A DNA stretch of 64,000 nt, from positions 1 to 64,000 of the forward strand of contig JAEFBB010000004.1 in NCBI GenBank assembly GCA_016292215.1, in the 5' to 3' direction. Shown piece by piece: positions 16,526-25,095 of this stretch. The DNA is from Saccharofermentans sp. GTDB taxonomy: Bacteria; Bacillota; Clostridia; Saccharofermentanales; Saccharofermentanaceae. How positions within the stretch are numbered: position 1 is the first letter of the stretch; each line of letters opens with the position of its first letter. The notes beneath the pieces were generated by a model. That model made no database searches. It was given only the letters and a program-made list of their open reading frames with translations, and was not told where the DNA came from. A program made the position numbers and the translations under genes.

Positions 16526-17456
16526 ATACAATGAAATCATGAGCCATATTACAGTCGACCCTGAGATGAAGAGAAGGGTCATGAGTGCTGTCTCCAACGC
16601 CATCAAGGAGAATCCCGATGGTGCAGCTGTTGTCACGGATATTCCCGAGTCACCAAAGGCTGAGGCACCCGCAAAGAAGAAGGCGAAGAAGACTCCTATA
16701 GTGATCATTTCATCCATCGCTGCAGCTATCCTCATACTCGTCGGCGTGCTCTTTGTATTCAGGATGATGAACGGCAAGCAATCCGCCGAATCAACACACA
16801 GAAAGAATGACAAGACTTACTCTTGGGGCTATGCAGATTCTGCTGAAGATACTCAGGCCCCTGCTCACGGCGGTGATGCTGAGGGCACATGGGATTACGA
16901 CCTCGAGGACGAGATCGACAAGGTCATTGATGAACCCACCACTGAAGCTGCCGAAGACGAGAACAGGTCGTATGAAACAGCTGATAACACCTCAAACATT
17001 TCTCTGGGTGACGACATCCACACGATCATGCCCACAAGAGATAAGAACGATTACTCCACAGGCATGGGCGATGAGCGTCTCGATATCATCAGCAGGACAC
17101 TCCCGTTCGAACTGAAGGGCACAGGCAAGGGCACATTCTCATCTGACATCGCGATGGAAGTATTCCTTGGTGAGCAGTCGCAGAAGGTACTCCTCTTATC
17201 CGCAGCTGAAGGCACCGATATCATCAAGCAGTTCGATCCTTCGAATAAGACTGCCGGTACAGACGGCACCACACCTGCAGGCACAGCGGTCAAGTATTAC
17301 CGCGTTGTTTTCGGCAACGTAGCAGAGCTCGGCAAGAACGAGACATCTGCAGATATCAACGCTGCACTCTACACCAAAGACGGCATGACGTATCTGCTCG
17401 TATTCTCCGATCCTCAGACACCTGAGACGATCGCCGCACTCGTTGATGTAGTCTGA
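16518..17456 (+). CDS. Single-pass membrane protein, probable anti-sigma factor
   Basis: 312 residues. The start is probably TTG 16518, 9 bases after AGGAGG; GTG 16512 is only 3 bases from it. The frame overlaps the sigma gene end by 8 bases, so translation is coupled. A cytoplasmic N-terminus of about 55 residues (KYNEIMSHITVDPEMKRRVM, like DUF4179/anti-sigma N-termini), Lys-rich stretch, one membrane helix (TPIVIISSIAAAILILVG) at about 58-82, an acidic linker, and an extracytoplasmic domain of about 150 residues. No zinc-binding HxxxCxxC is seen. Position next to an ECF sigma suggests that it holds the sigma factor at the membrane; this is inferred. Confidence 0.75.
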   Translation: MIKYNEIMSHITVDPEMKRRVMSAVSNAIKENPDGAAVVTDIPESPKAEAPAKKKAKKTPIVIISSIAAAILILVGVLFVFRMMNGKQSAESTHRKNDKTYSWGYADSAEDTQAPAHGGDAEGTWDYDLEDEIDKVIDEPTTEAAEDENRSYETADNTSNISLGDDIHTIMPTRDKNDYSTGMGDERLDIISRTLPFELKGTGKGTFSSDIAMEVFLGEQSQKVLLLSAAEGTDIIKQFDPSNKTAGTDGTTPAGTAVKYYRVVFGNVAELGKNETSADINAALYTKDGMTYLLVFSDPQTPETIAALVDVV

Positions 17457-17481
17457 CAAATAATTTAATTATGTATTCGAG

Positions 17482-17513
17482 GGCCGCACCCGGGTTTGGG
17501 TGCGGCCTTTTTC
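17482..17513 (+). terminator. Terminator of the sigma operon
   Basis: GGCCGCACCC and GGGTGCGGCC form a 10-bp stem around GGGTTT, followed by TTTTT. Confidence 0.92.
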
Positions 17514-17589
17514 GTGCCTGTTATGGAAGATAATGTGTGAGGGCATTTGCACGAGAATTAAGCGAAAATACTTGTCAAAACGCTAGCAC

Positions 17590-17607
17590 CACACGGAAAT
17601 CCGTGTG
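17590..17607. promoter_or_regulatory. Inverted repeat CACACGG-AAAT-CCGTGTG, possible operator
   Basis: A perfect 7-bp palindrome just upstream of a TACAAT -10-like box (17609-17614), before the zinc-ribbon membrane protein gene. A second small hairpin (TCGGG...CCCGA) lies in the leader near 17632-17648. Operator role inferred from position. Confidence 0.45.
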
Positions 17608-17661
17608 TTACAATAAACTTATTATGTTTTCGGGTTTTATTCCCGAGGAAGGGGTACGCCT

Positions 17662-18558
17662 ATGTTTTGTCCTAATTGCGGAAAAGAAAATCCGGATGGC
17701 GCAGCTTTCTGTGGTGGTTGTGGATTCAAATTTGAGAATGCAATTCCCCAGGCAGCACCCGTTGCACCAGCACCCGTAGCAGCACCCGCACCTGTTGCAG
17801 CAGCTCCCGCAGCTCCTGTAGTTCCTGCCGCTCCCGTAGCACCTGCACCTGCAGCACCCGTTGCACCTGCACCTGCGGCAGCTCCCGCACCCGTTGCGGC
17901 AGCACCCGTAGCAGCACCTGCACAGCCTGCAGCCCAGTCCGCTCAGCAGCCCGCAGCAGCAGCTCAGCCTGCAGCACAGCCTTCGAACGCAGTTCCGTTC
18001 GGCCAGCACTTTAAGAATCTGTTTAAAGCAACGATCCATCCTGTTACAGGTCCTGCCGAGATCTCCGGCCAGTACACCAGAATCGGTGACGCAATTCTTC
18101 TCGGTATCATCGTTGTAGTCTGCCTTACATTGATCGACTTCACCACAATGTTAACGATCGTTGAATGGCGTTTCCTGTACGGCGGACTCATTGCCCTGAT
18201 CATCCTGAAGGCATTCTTCTTCTCGCTGATCCGTTATGCCGTTCTTACATTCGGCTGCGCAGGTCTCTTTATGCTCGCAGGTCTTATCTGCAGATCTAAG
18301 TGGTCTTTCCCTAAAATGCTTTCTATCGCAAGCATGGCTACAGCTCCCGCTTATCTCTTGCCTGCTTTGGCAAGAAACTATTTCGGACTCATCAGCTATT
18401 CAGGAATCAGCTACATCTTAGTAACAGCTGCATATGCTTACTACTTCATGATGCTCTACGAAGGAGCAGCAGCTGAAACAAAGCTCACAGGCAACAAGAA
18501 GGGATTCGTTCTCGTAGCAGTTATTGCACTTACGGGCATTATCGCAAATCTCTTCTGA
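17662..18558 (+). CDS. Zinc-ribbon membrane protein with Yip1-like domain
   Basis: 298 residues. The N-terminus MFCPNCGKENPDGAAFCGGC is a zinc ribbon with Cys3, Cys6, Cys17 and Cys20. Residues about 30-110 are almost wholly Ala-Pro-Val repeats (APAPVAA type) with some Gln, a flexible low-complexity linker. The C-terminal 165 residues hold about five membrane helices and resemble Yip1/DUF1282-type domains. Zinc-ribbon plus linker plus membrane domain is a common Clostridia layout without known function. GAAGGGG precedes the ATG. Monocistronic with its own terminator. Confidence 0.75.
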   Translation: MFCPNCGKENPDGAAFCGGCGFKFENAIPQAAPVAPAPVAAPAPVAAAPAAPVVPAAPVAPAPAAPVAPAPAAAPAPVAAAPVAAPAQPAAQSAQQPAAAAQPAAQPSNAVPFGQHFKNLFKATIHPVTGPAEISGQYTRIGDAILLGIIVVVCLTLIDFTTMLTIVEWRFLYGGLIALIILKAFFFSLIRYAVLTFGCAGLFMLAGLICRSKWSFPKMLSIASMATAPAYLLPALARNYFGLISYSGISYILVTAAYAYYFMMLYEGAAAETKLTGNKKGFVLVAVIALTGIIANLF

Positions 18559-18586
18559 TTACTTAACTTAAGTTAAAGGATTACTG

Positions 18587-18616
18587 AAGGCCGTCTCATT
18601 GGAGGCGGCCTTTTTG
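18587..18616 (+). terminator. Terminator of the zinc-ribbon/Yip1-like gene
   Basis: AAGGCCG...CGGCCTT stem, loop TCTCATTGGAGG-like, then TTTTT. Same type as 9632-9663. Confidence 0.9.
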
Positions 18617-18632
18617 TGTGGTTATGTACCCG

Positions 18633-18743
18633 GTGACGGGAAGTGACACGTTTTACCCGCCGAACGTGTCACTTTTCGTCACTATTGCATTTATTGCCGC
18701 GAAGTGACACATTTTGGCTTCGTTTTGTGTCACTTCACGTCAC
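18633..18743. repeat. Array C: 61-bp-period GTGACAC/GTGTCAC palindromes
   Basis: GTGACAC at 18643 and 18704, GTGTCAC at 18666 and 18727, and GTCAC at 18678 and 18739 are each 61 bp apart. Unit 1 has perfect 12-bp arms (18641-18652 and 18663-18674); unit 2 has perfect 11-bp arms (18701-18711 and 18726-18736). No gene lies here. Confidence 0.85.
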
Positions 18744-18834
18744 AGCCCGAAAAGCCCGCCTGCAACATTTTCGAGTCTTCATCTGTTTATAGGGCATAAA
18801 GCAAATTGAACAAGAGATATGGAGGATAAAGAAA

Positions 18835-20139
18835 ATGAAGATCTGTTCAAAGAAAGATATCAAGGTCATCACGGCGGTCATGACAGGCGTGATGCTTCTC
18901 GGAGGCTGCAGCAAGACACAGCCGAAGAAGAATGAGACACCCGTAAAGAACGATCCGCAGCTTAAGACAGAGATCGATCTGAACGAAGTTAAGAACACTT
19001 CGTACGATGAGGATCTGATGAATGAAGAGTACAGAAGATACTGCTTCGATCTCATGAACCAGTCTTTAGGAGACAACGGCGGTGACGGCAACATCATGAT
19101 CTCGCCCGCATCCATAATGATGGCGCTCGATATGGTTGCCGCAGGATCCAAGAATGAATCACTGAAGCAGCTGACGGACCTTTTCGCTGAGAACCAGGAT
19201 CCGCTTATTCAGCAGGCATTTGCTTCCGCGCTTATGGACAGGATCAATGATTCCAGTGAGATCGAATTCTCATGCGCTAATGCCGTATGGAGCAACAGGA
19301 CCCTCTTAGGCGATACCGTAAACATGGATTATGTCGATTATATTCAGAAGACATTCGGTGCCGAATATACACAGACAGAGTTTGACAATAACACGGTAAA
19401 CGATATCAACAACTGGGTAGACGAGAACACTCAGCACATGATCGACAAGGCCATTGACACGCTGGGTGATGACGCTGTCATGGTGCTCGTAAATGCTATA
19501 GCTTTCGATGCAAAGTGGGAAGAGCCTTATGACAGCGACCACATCAAAGACGGTGATTTCCGCTCTGCAAACAGCGGCACACAGAAGGCCACATTCCTGA
19601 ATGAATCAACGGCATACTATTACGAGACAGAAAAGGCAACCGGCTTTATCAAGAACTACAAGGGCGGAGAGTATGCTTTCCTCATGATCCTTCCTACAGA
19701 TGAGTCGATCAACGCAAATGATTTCTTAAAGAATTTCACGGCTGACGATTACGAGGCATTCATCAACAGCCGTACAAGTGAATACGATGTATACACGAAG
19801 ATGCCTGAGTTCAAATACGATTATGAGTTCATGGTAAACGATACGCTCAAGAACCTCGGTGTTGAAGATGTTTTCGATCCCGAAAAGGCAGACCTCTCAG
19901 GCATTGCAGGACAGCCCGGAGATCTCTATGTATCCAAGGTCATTCACAAGACACACATCGAAGTCGACAGCAACGGTACAAAGGCTGCAGCTGTTACATC
20001 AGTTACACTTAACTGCGCAGGCGCCGAGCCCGTCACAAGAGAGTTCCGCCAGGTAATCTGCGACAGACCTTTCGCATATGCGATCGTTGATCTTGAGACA
20101 ATGGCTCCGGTCTTTATCGGAACCGTAAATGAGATCTGA
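18835..20139 (+). CDS. Lipoprotein serpin (serine protease inhibitor family)
   Basis: 434 residues. Lipobox LLGGC (Cys25), then a short linker and a full serpin fold from about residue 65. Landmarks: NIMISPASIMMALDMVAAGS, LVNAIAFDAKWEEPYD, AFLMILPTD, KMPEFKYDYEF, and near the C-terminus THIEVDSNGTKAAAVTS, the reactive-loop hinge, followed by DRPFAYAI. Counting from the hinge places the cleavage site around the Leu-Asn-Cys-Ala segment, but exact P1 is uncertain. Serpins trap serine or cysteine proteases irreversibly. As a surface lipoprotein it would protect the envelope or secreted enzymes; this is inferred. GGAGG precedes the ATG. Array C lies in its upstream region. Confidence 0.92.
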   Translation: MKICSKKDIKVITAVMTGVMLLGGCSKTQPKKNETPVKNDPQLKTEIDLNEVKNTSYDEDLMNEEYRRYCFDLMNQSLGDNGGDGNIMISPASIMMALDMVAAGSKNESLKQLTDLFAENQDPLIQQAFASALMDRINDSSEIEFSCANAVWSNRTLLGDTVNMDYVDYIQKTFGAEYTQTEFDNNTVNDINNWVDENTQHMIDKAIDTLGDDAVMVLVNAIAFDAKWEEPYDSDHIKDGDFRSANSGTQKATFLNESTAYYYETEKATGFIKNYKGGEYAFLMILPTDESINANDFLKNFTADDYEAFINSRTSEYDVYTKMPEFKYDYEFMVNDTLKNLGVEDVFDPEKADLSGIAGQPGDLYVSKVIHKTHIEVDSNGTKAAAVTSVTLNCAGAEPVTREFRQVICDRPFAYAIVDLETMAPVFIGTVNEI

Positions 20140-20293
20140 TGAAGACGATTTCTGCGGGTTTTGCTTAAGTTTTCCTTAAGAAAGTCAATTAAGAGCCCAT
20201 TTTTTATAATCTACAAGGTATAATATGCGAGTGCTTCGAGTTCGGGTGAGGACCGGGGCACTCTGCATATTTATATCCTGATGCGAGGGTGGA

Positions 20294-20989
20294 ATGGATA
20301 AGATTGTTGAGAACAAGAGTCTTAAGGACAAGATAATATACGTTGTCCTGACTTTGCTCCCGATGGCCATTTATATGGTCTTCTATATGCCTACATTTTT
20401 CTGGGTAGAGAGCCTCGAGCCTGCAGGCGGATTCCACCAGATCCACGTTGCCCTGGACGACAAGATCCCGGTCCTTGAAGGATTTATTGTCCCTTATGCG
20501 CTCTGGCTCCCTTATCTTGTTGCCGGCATGATCGCGCTCGGCATCAGGGGCCGCGTAATCGCTCGCAAGACTTCTTATATGCTCATGGCAGGCATGACTC
20601 TCTTCATCGTAATCTGCCTCGTATATCCCAATGCCGTCGATCTGCGCTGCCAGATCCCTGACCGCGACAATATCTTCATGGGATTTATTAAATATCTCCA
20701 CTCAATCGACACACCGACCAACGTGCTCCCGAGCCTTCACGTTTACGACGCTCTCGTTGTAGCTGCAGGCATCCACTTCGGCTTCAAAGATAAGAAGGCC
20801 GTCATCATCGCGAGCGATATCCTGGTCTTCCTCATCTGCATTTCCACGGTATTCGTAAAGCAGCATTCAGTGCTTGATGCGCTTGCTGCGATCGCTATCT
20901 TCATCCCTGTGCTGATCATCACCTGCTTCGTTATAAAGCCGGTGAATAAGAAGGCTGAGAAGGGCGCGGAGATACAAGCGCAGGAGTAA
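20294..20989 (+). CDS. PAP2-like membrane phosphatase/transferase
   Basis: 231 residues with about six membrane helices. Motifs LPSLHV (in place of PSGH) and STVFVKQHSVLDAL (S-x5-H-x3-D type) match the PAP2_3 branch, which includes inositol-phosphoceramide synthase-like and lipid phosphatase enzymes acting at the membrane surface. A C-terminal charged tail follows. The leader at 20203-20280 has two TATAAT-like boxes and a GAGTGC...GCACTC hairpin. Substrate unknown. Confidence 0.8.
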   Translation: MDKIVENKSLKDKIIYVVLTLLPMAIYMVFYMPTFFWVESLEPAGGFHQIHVALDDKIPVLEGFIVPYALWLPYLVAGMIALGIRGRVIARKTSYMLMAGMTLFIVICLVYPNAVDLRCQIPDRDNIFMGFIKYLHSIDTPTNVLPSLHVYDALVVAAGIHFGFKDKKAVIIASDILVFLICISTVFVKQHSVLDALAAIAIFIPVLIITCFVIKPVNKKAEKGAEIQAQE

Positions 20990-20992
20990 TCT

Positions 20993-21006
20993 GTTGACAC
21001 GTCAAC
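20993..21006. repeat. Palindrome GTTGAC-AC-GTCAAC
   Basis: Perfect 6-bp arms immediately after the PAP2 stop codon and about 60 bases upstream of the toxin promoter candidate. It has no T-tract, so it is not a classic terminator; operator or chance are both possible. Confidence 0.35.
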
Positions 21007-21174
21007 TTGTCCTAAAAACAGACCGCACTACCACAAACAAATGTTCTTTTGTCGCTGTTTTTTGGTACAATTAAAGTCTGAGGTACTACCTTAGCGGAAC
21101 TACGTGATACTCACGTGTTCAGGCGGTTTGATCTCCTAAATCCATAACTCGTTTATGGTGAAAGGAGGTGCAGT

Positions 21175-21264
21175 ATGACAGATTACGAGATGCTGAGCAT
21201 AGTGCTCACAATAAGCATATTAGTAGTTTCCATTATTGCCCTTTGTTGCAAGACAAAGAAATAA
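21175..21264 (+). CDS. Small hydrophobic peptide, type I toxin candidate (holin-like toxin family)
   Basis: 29 residues: MTDYEMLSIVLTISILVVSI then IALCCKTKK. The short acidic N-terminus (M-T-x-Y-E), one membrane helix and a Lys-rich tail match the putative holin-like/TxpA-type toxins of Firmicutes type I systems. AAAGGAGGTG lies 4 bases before the ATG, a near-perfect ribosome site. The leader is long (about 100 bases from a TACAAT box at 21066-21071). GAGGTACT (21080-21087) can pair with AGTACCTC (21329-21336) at the far end, a long-range fold seen in this class. Expected to damage the membrane when not repressed by an antisense RNA. Confidence 0.7.
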   Translation: MTDYEMLSIVLTISILVVSIIALCCKTKK

Positions 21265-21342
21265 GCCGCCCCTTGGTCAAAAAGTAGCGGCTTAATATCC
21301 AAAACTTTGAGGTCAACCGTCTATAGGCAGTACCTCTTTCTT
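21264..21342 (-). ncRNA. Candidate antisense RNA (antitoxin) to the small toxin
   Basis: Minus-strand TATAAT (21354-21349) would start a transcript near 21342 running toward the toxin stop, ending around the AAGCCGC...GCGGCTT hairpin (21263-21294). It would overlap the 3' part of the toxin message, the TxpA/RatA arrangement. The ends are estimates; the -35 is weak. Confidence 0.4.
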
Positions 21343-21488
21343 GAATAGATTATAGCACTAACGAGGACAAAGAAAAACCATTCTGTATTTTACAAAAACT
21401 CTTCTATTTTCTGATGTAGTATAATAATCCTACATACTGATAGAGGGTTCTTGCCTTTAGGCTTTTCATAAGTGAGGGGGAAATGCTT

Positions 21489-23291
21489 ATGAATAAGTGT
21501 CCTGTTTGCGGTGCGCCGCAAGTTGATCAATTGCCGTTTTGCGACAACTGCGGCAATCGTTTTCCGGAGAAAAGAAAGTTCAGTAAGCTGTGTGTTATCG
21601 GCTTTGGCATTGCGCTGGCATCAGTGGCTTGCTGCCTGGCAGGTTTCTGGTGTACTGATTTCAGTAATGTAACTCCATTTTTGTTTAAGGTAGCAGTTGT
21701 GGCTTATATCTTAGCTGTTGGTTGTTGTGTTGCCGGTATTATTCTTTCGTGCAAAGGAATATCAGAAGTTCGTTCCGGTAAAGTGAAAGGTTCGCCTTTC
21801 GGAATTGTCGGAATAGTATTATCAGCGCTGGCGGGTATCTTTGTTTTACCATTAACTCTTATTATCGGATGCGAAGCAATTCTTTGTCATGCTTTTGAGG
21901 ATTTATCTTCATCATCCGGATCCCGCTATGAAGTTCCTGATTATACTGAACCACCGTGGTATATGACAGAGTCGGAGACTGAGACCGAACCGACCGAGAC
22001 TGAAGATGAGCTTGAGCAGCAGATATACACCTTTGGCTCGGGTCCTGAGAAGATCGAGATCTGGATGTGCTCGTATGATATGGCGGATTTTATACAACAG
22101 TACATCAGGCAGAATCCCGATTTCGGTGAAAAGTATACTGTCGTGTGCACGCATATTGATAATGACTGGAAACAAGACTATGAAAAAACTCTGGATGAAG
22201 CTCTTGTAAATGGCGGTGACCAGGCACCTGATATTTATATCGCTGAAATAGATTTTGTTTACAAATATACACAGGGTGAAATGGCTGAGTATGCTTCCAC
22301 TTACAGGGATCTCGGCATCGATGTGGATAAGAAGATCGAGGACGCCGAGATCGCCCCGTATACAGTGGAGATCGGTTCACGCGATGGTGAAGTCGTAGCT
22401 CTTGGTTATGAGGGTAATGGCTGTGCCATGATCTACAACGCTGATATAGCCAGGGATGTATTTGGCACGGATGATCCTGCAAAGATCGAGGAGATCATCG
22501 GCGCCGGCTCAGGCGACTGGGATAAGTTCATTGATGCCGCTGAGATCCTTAAGTCTAAAGGCTACGCTGCGGTTTCCAGTTCCTCTGATATATGGCAGCT
22601 TTACCAGACAACTACGGATACGGCATGGGTCACAGACGGACAGATTAACATCAGTACTGACAGGGAGAACTATATCGATCTTGCAAAGACGATCAAGGAC
22701 AACGATTATTCTAATAACACTGCCATGTGGTATGAGGAATGGTATGACGAGATGAGCGGTGTAAGCGACCGGAAGGTTTTCGCATTCTTCGGACCGGTCT
22801 GGTTCATAAGTTACATTATGGAAGGCAATTCCGGAGGGAGTTATGTCGGTGAAGGCACATACGGACAGTGGAGAGTCTGCAGACCGCCGGTCAGTTCCTA
22901 CTGGGGCGGCACATGGATCTTTGCTAACAAGGATACTGACCAGAAGGAAGGCGTTGCCGAGCTCATCGAATGGATCACTCTTGATACATCTGATACAGGA
23001 CTCCAGTATCTCTTGGCCAATAAAATGATTTATGATTTTCAGCAGGGTGTTGCTTCAGGAGTCGTTATGGCCAAGTCTGATGGTGTCTCTGATTTTTGCG
23101 GCGGCCAGAACATATACGAGACTTACATCGAGTGTAATAACATGCCTTCCGGCAAGTATCTGACGGAGAATGATAATCTGATCAACAATTACTTTAAGGA
23201 AGCCGTTGATATGTATGCCAATGGTGATCTGACCAGAGACGAGGCCATCGAATACTTCAAGAACAGTGTTTACGATAACGTAGACTTCTGA
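21489..23291 (+). CDS. Zinc-ribbon, three-helix membrane anchor fused to an extracellular solute-binding domain
   Basis: 600 residues from ATG 21489 (GAGGGGG 8 bases upstream; ATG 21483 is too close to it). Residues 1-25 are a zinc ribbon (Cys4, Cys7, Cys18, Cys21), so the N-terminus is cytoplasmic. About three helices lie between 30 and 135. A Thr/Glu-rich linker (ESETETEPTETE) follows, then from about 185 to the end a family 1 solute-binding protein: APDIYIAEIDFVYKY, GYEGNGCAMIYNADI, GDWDKFIDAAEIL, FFGPVWFISY, WGGTWIFANKD. Family 1 proteins deliver sugars or oligosaccharides to ABC importers, but here the domain is tethered and no importer is adjacent. A sensory role is an inference. Confidence 0.82.
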   Translation: MNKCPVCGAPQVDQLPFCDNCGNRFPEKRKFSKLCVIGFGIALASVACCLAGFWCTDFSNVTPFLFKVAVVAYILAVGCCVAGIILSCKGISEVRSGKVKGSPFGIVGIVLSALAGIFVLPLTLIIGCEAILCHAFEDLSSSSGSRYEVPDYTEPPWYMTESETETEPTETEDELEQQIYTFGSGPEKIEIWMCSYDMADFIQQYIRQNPDFGEKYTVVCTHIDNDWKQDYEKTLDEALVNGGDQAPDIYIAEIDFVYKYTQGEMAEYASTYRDLGIDVDKKIEDAEIAPYTVEIGSRDGEVVALGYEGNGCAMIYNADIARDVFGTDDPAKIEEIIGAGSGDWDKFIDAAEILKSKGYAAVSSSSDIWQLYQTTTDTAWVTDGQINISTDRENYIDLAKTIKDNDYSNNTAMWYEEWYDEMSGVSDRKVFAFFGPVWFISYIMEGNSGGSYVGEGTYGQWRVCRPPVSSYWGGTWIFANKDTDQKEGVAELIEWITLDTSDTGLQYLLANKMIYDFQQGVASGVVMAKSDGVSDFCGGQNIYETYIECNNMPSGKYLTENDNLINNYFKEAVDMYANGDLTRDEAIEYFKNSVYDNVDF

Positions 23292-23318
23292 GGTCAGGTT
23301 TTCGAGAACAAGGAAAAT

Positions 23319-23350
23319 AAAAACTCCCCGCCGGTTGACGGGGAGTTTGC
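23319..23350. terminator. Bidirectional terminator between the convergent genes
   Basis: AAACTCCCCG and CGGGGAGTTT form a 10-bp stem around CCGGTTGA. T-rich sequence follows on the plus strand (TTTGCTTTTGG) and on the minus strand (TTTTTATTTT). It closes the 21489 gene and pntB. Confidence 0.88.
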
Positions 23351-23369
23351 TTTTGGTTTGATACGCTTA

Positions 23370-24788
23370 TCAGTTCTCGAACTCGACAACGAGCTGGGAT
23401 ACTGTCTGCTTAGCGTCGCCGTAGATCATGACGGTGTTATCCATCGTGAAGAGCGGGTTCTCGATACCGGAGAAGCCTGTACCCTGACCACGCTTGAGGA
23501 CGAATACCGTGCGTGCCTCGTAAGCGTTTACGATAGGCATACCGTAGAGCGGTGAGGACTCGTCGTTGATAGCTGCGGGGTTAACAACGTCGTTAGCGCC
23601 GATGACGATAGCGATGTCTGTGTTAGGCATCTGGGGATTCATCTCGTCTGCTGTCTTGAGCTGCTCGTAAGGAACGTTAGCTTCAGCGAGGAGAACGTTC
23701 ATGTGGCCGGGCATACGTCCGGCAACGGGGTGGATAGCGAAGTTAACTTCACAGCCGTTCTCTTCGAGGACATCGCAGAGCTCCTTAACAGCGTGCTGAG
23801 CCTGTGCAACAGCCATACCGTAACCGGGTACGAATACAACGCTCTTTGCAGCTTCGAGGATAAGGAAAGCATCCTCAACGGACATAGCCTTGGGCTCCTT
23901 GTGCTCGCCCTCTGCAGCGGAAGAAGCCTTCTTCTTTGCTGTCTTGAAGAGGAGGGAAGCGAAGGACTTGTTCATAGCCTTGCACATGATGAGCGTGAGG
24001 ATGACGCCGGAAGCACCAACCAGGCAGCCGGATACGATGAGCACCGTGTTGCCGATAGGGAATCCTGCAAATGCTGCAGCGAGACCGGAGAGTGCGTTAA
24101 GGAAAGAGATGATAACCGGCATATCGCCGCCGCCGATAGTGATAACCAGCGTAACACCGAGAGCCAGGGATGAAAGTGTTGTAACAAGGATTCCTACAAG
24201 GCCGAGAACGTCTTCAGGTGCGATGCAGTAAAGGATGATGCCGATAACTGCTGTAGCGAGGATGCCTGCATTGATGAAGTTCTTGCCGGGGATCGTGATG
24301 TTCTTCTTGAACATCTTGAGGCCTGCGAGCTTAGCCCAAGCGATGAGTGAACCTGTGAAGGCAACAGCACCGATGAGGATCGTGAGGCCTAATGTGATCG
24401 ATGTGAAAGCATCTGTGCCGACAGCGTAAGAACCGCCGCGGATAGCGCAATACTGAGAGATTGCAACGAGCATTGACGACAGACCGCCGAAGCCGTTGAA
24501 GAGCGCTACGAGCTGGGGCATGCCGGTCATTTCGACCTTCTTAGCCCAGATGAAACCGATAACGGATCCTGCTGCGATAGCGAGGATGATGATTATGTAA
24601 GCTACTAAGCCGCCGTCGAAAACATCCTGTGAGATGAGTACTGAGATGACAGCGATGCCCATGCCGATGGAGGACATGAGGTTACCCTTACGGGCAGTAT
24701 CTGCCTTTCCGAGCTTCTTGATTCCCATGATGAAGAAGACGCTCGCGATCATGTAAAGGAAGATGCAGAAAAAATCGTTGAATTCCAT
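23370..24788 (-). CDS. pntB: NAD(P) transhydrogenase subunit beta
   Basis: 472 residues: nine or so membrane helices followed by the soluble NADP(H)-binding domain III from about residue 300 (VFVPGYGMAVAQAQH, AIHPVAGRMPGHMNVLLAEA, IVIGANDVVNPAA, GMPIVNAYEAR). The last motifs bind NADP. With PntA it couples hydride transfer between NADH and NADP+ to proton movement across the membrane. The start ATG overlaps the pntA2 stop (TAATG), and AAGGAGG lies upstream. Full length, no damage seen. Confidence 0.96.
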   Translation of the reverse strand: MEFNDFFCIFLYMIASVFFIMGIKKLGKADTARKGNLMSSIGMGIAVISVLISQDVFDGGLVAYIIIILAIAAGSVIGFIWAKKVEMTGMPQLVALFNGFGGLSSMLVAISQYCAIRGGSYAVGTDAFTSITLGLTILIGAVAFTGSLIAWAKLAGLKMFKKNITIPGKNFINAGILATAVIGIILYCIAPEDVLGLVGILVTTLSSLALGVTLVITIGGGDMPVIISFLNALSGLAAAFAGFPIGNTVLIVSGCLVGASGVILTLIMCKAMNKSFASLLFKTAKKKASSAAEGEHKEPKAMSVEDAFLILEAAKSVVFVPGYGMAVAQAQHAVKELCDVLEENGCEVNFAIHPVAGRMPGHMNVLLAEANVPYEQLKTADEMNPQMPNTDIAIVIGANDVVNPAAINDESSPLYGMPIVNAYEARTVFVLKRGQGTGFSGIENPLFTMDNTVMIYGDAKQTVSQLVVEFEN

Positions 24789-25093
24789 TATTTCTTCTTA
24801 TCCTCCTTCTTCTTGAACATTGCAAGCATTCTGTCTGTGACGAAGTAACCGCCGATAACATTGATGGTTGCGAAAAGAATGGCGATGCCGCCTAAGATCA
24901 TGCCCAAAACATGATTGTCAACATTGATAGCGCAAGCTGCGATAGCACCGACGATGGTGATACCGGAGATAGCGTTCGTACCGCTCATGAGCGGAGTATG
25001 AAGCTGGGAGGGAACCTTGGAAATAAGCTCGACTCCGAGGAAAGCTGCGATGATAAAAACGAATACCAACAGCATTATTGTCTGTCCGTCCAT
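24788..25093 (-). CDS. pntA2: NAD(P) transhydrogenase subunit alpha, membrane part
   Basis: 101 residues from ATG 25093 (AAGGAGG upstream). The frame is open to 25261, but the earlier part lies inside pntA1 in another frame and is not coding. About three membrane helices (TIMLLVFVFIIAAFLGVELI, SGITIVGAIAACAI, LGMILGGIAILFATINVI) and a Lys-rich tail. In many bacteria this part is the C-terminus of PntA; here alpha is split in two, as in Rhodospirillum-type systems. Starts two bases after the pntA1 stop. Confidence 0.93.
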   Translation of the reverse strand: MDGQTIMLLVFVFIIAAFLGVELISKVPSQLHTPLMSGTNAISGITIVGAIAACAINVDNHVLGMILGGIAILFATINVIGGYFVTDRMLAMFKKKEDKKK

Positions 25094-25095
25094 TA

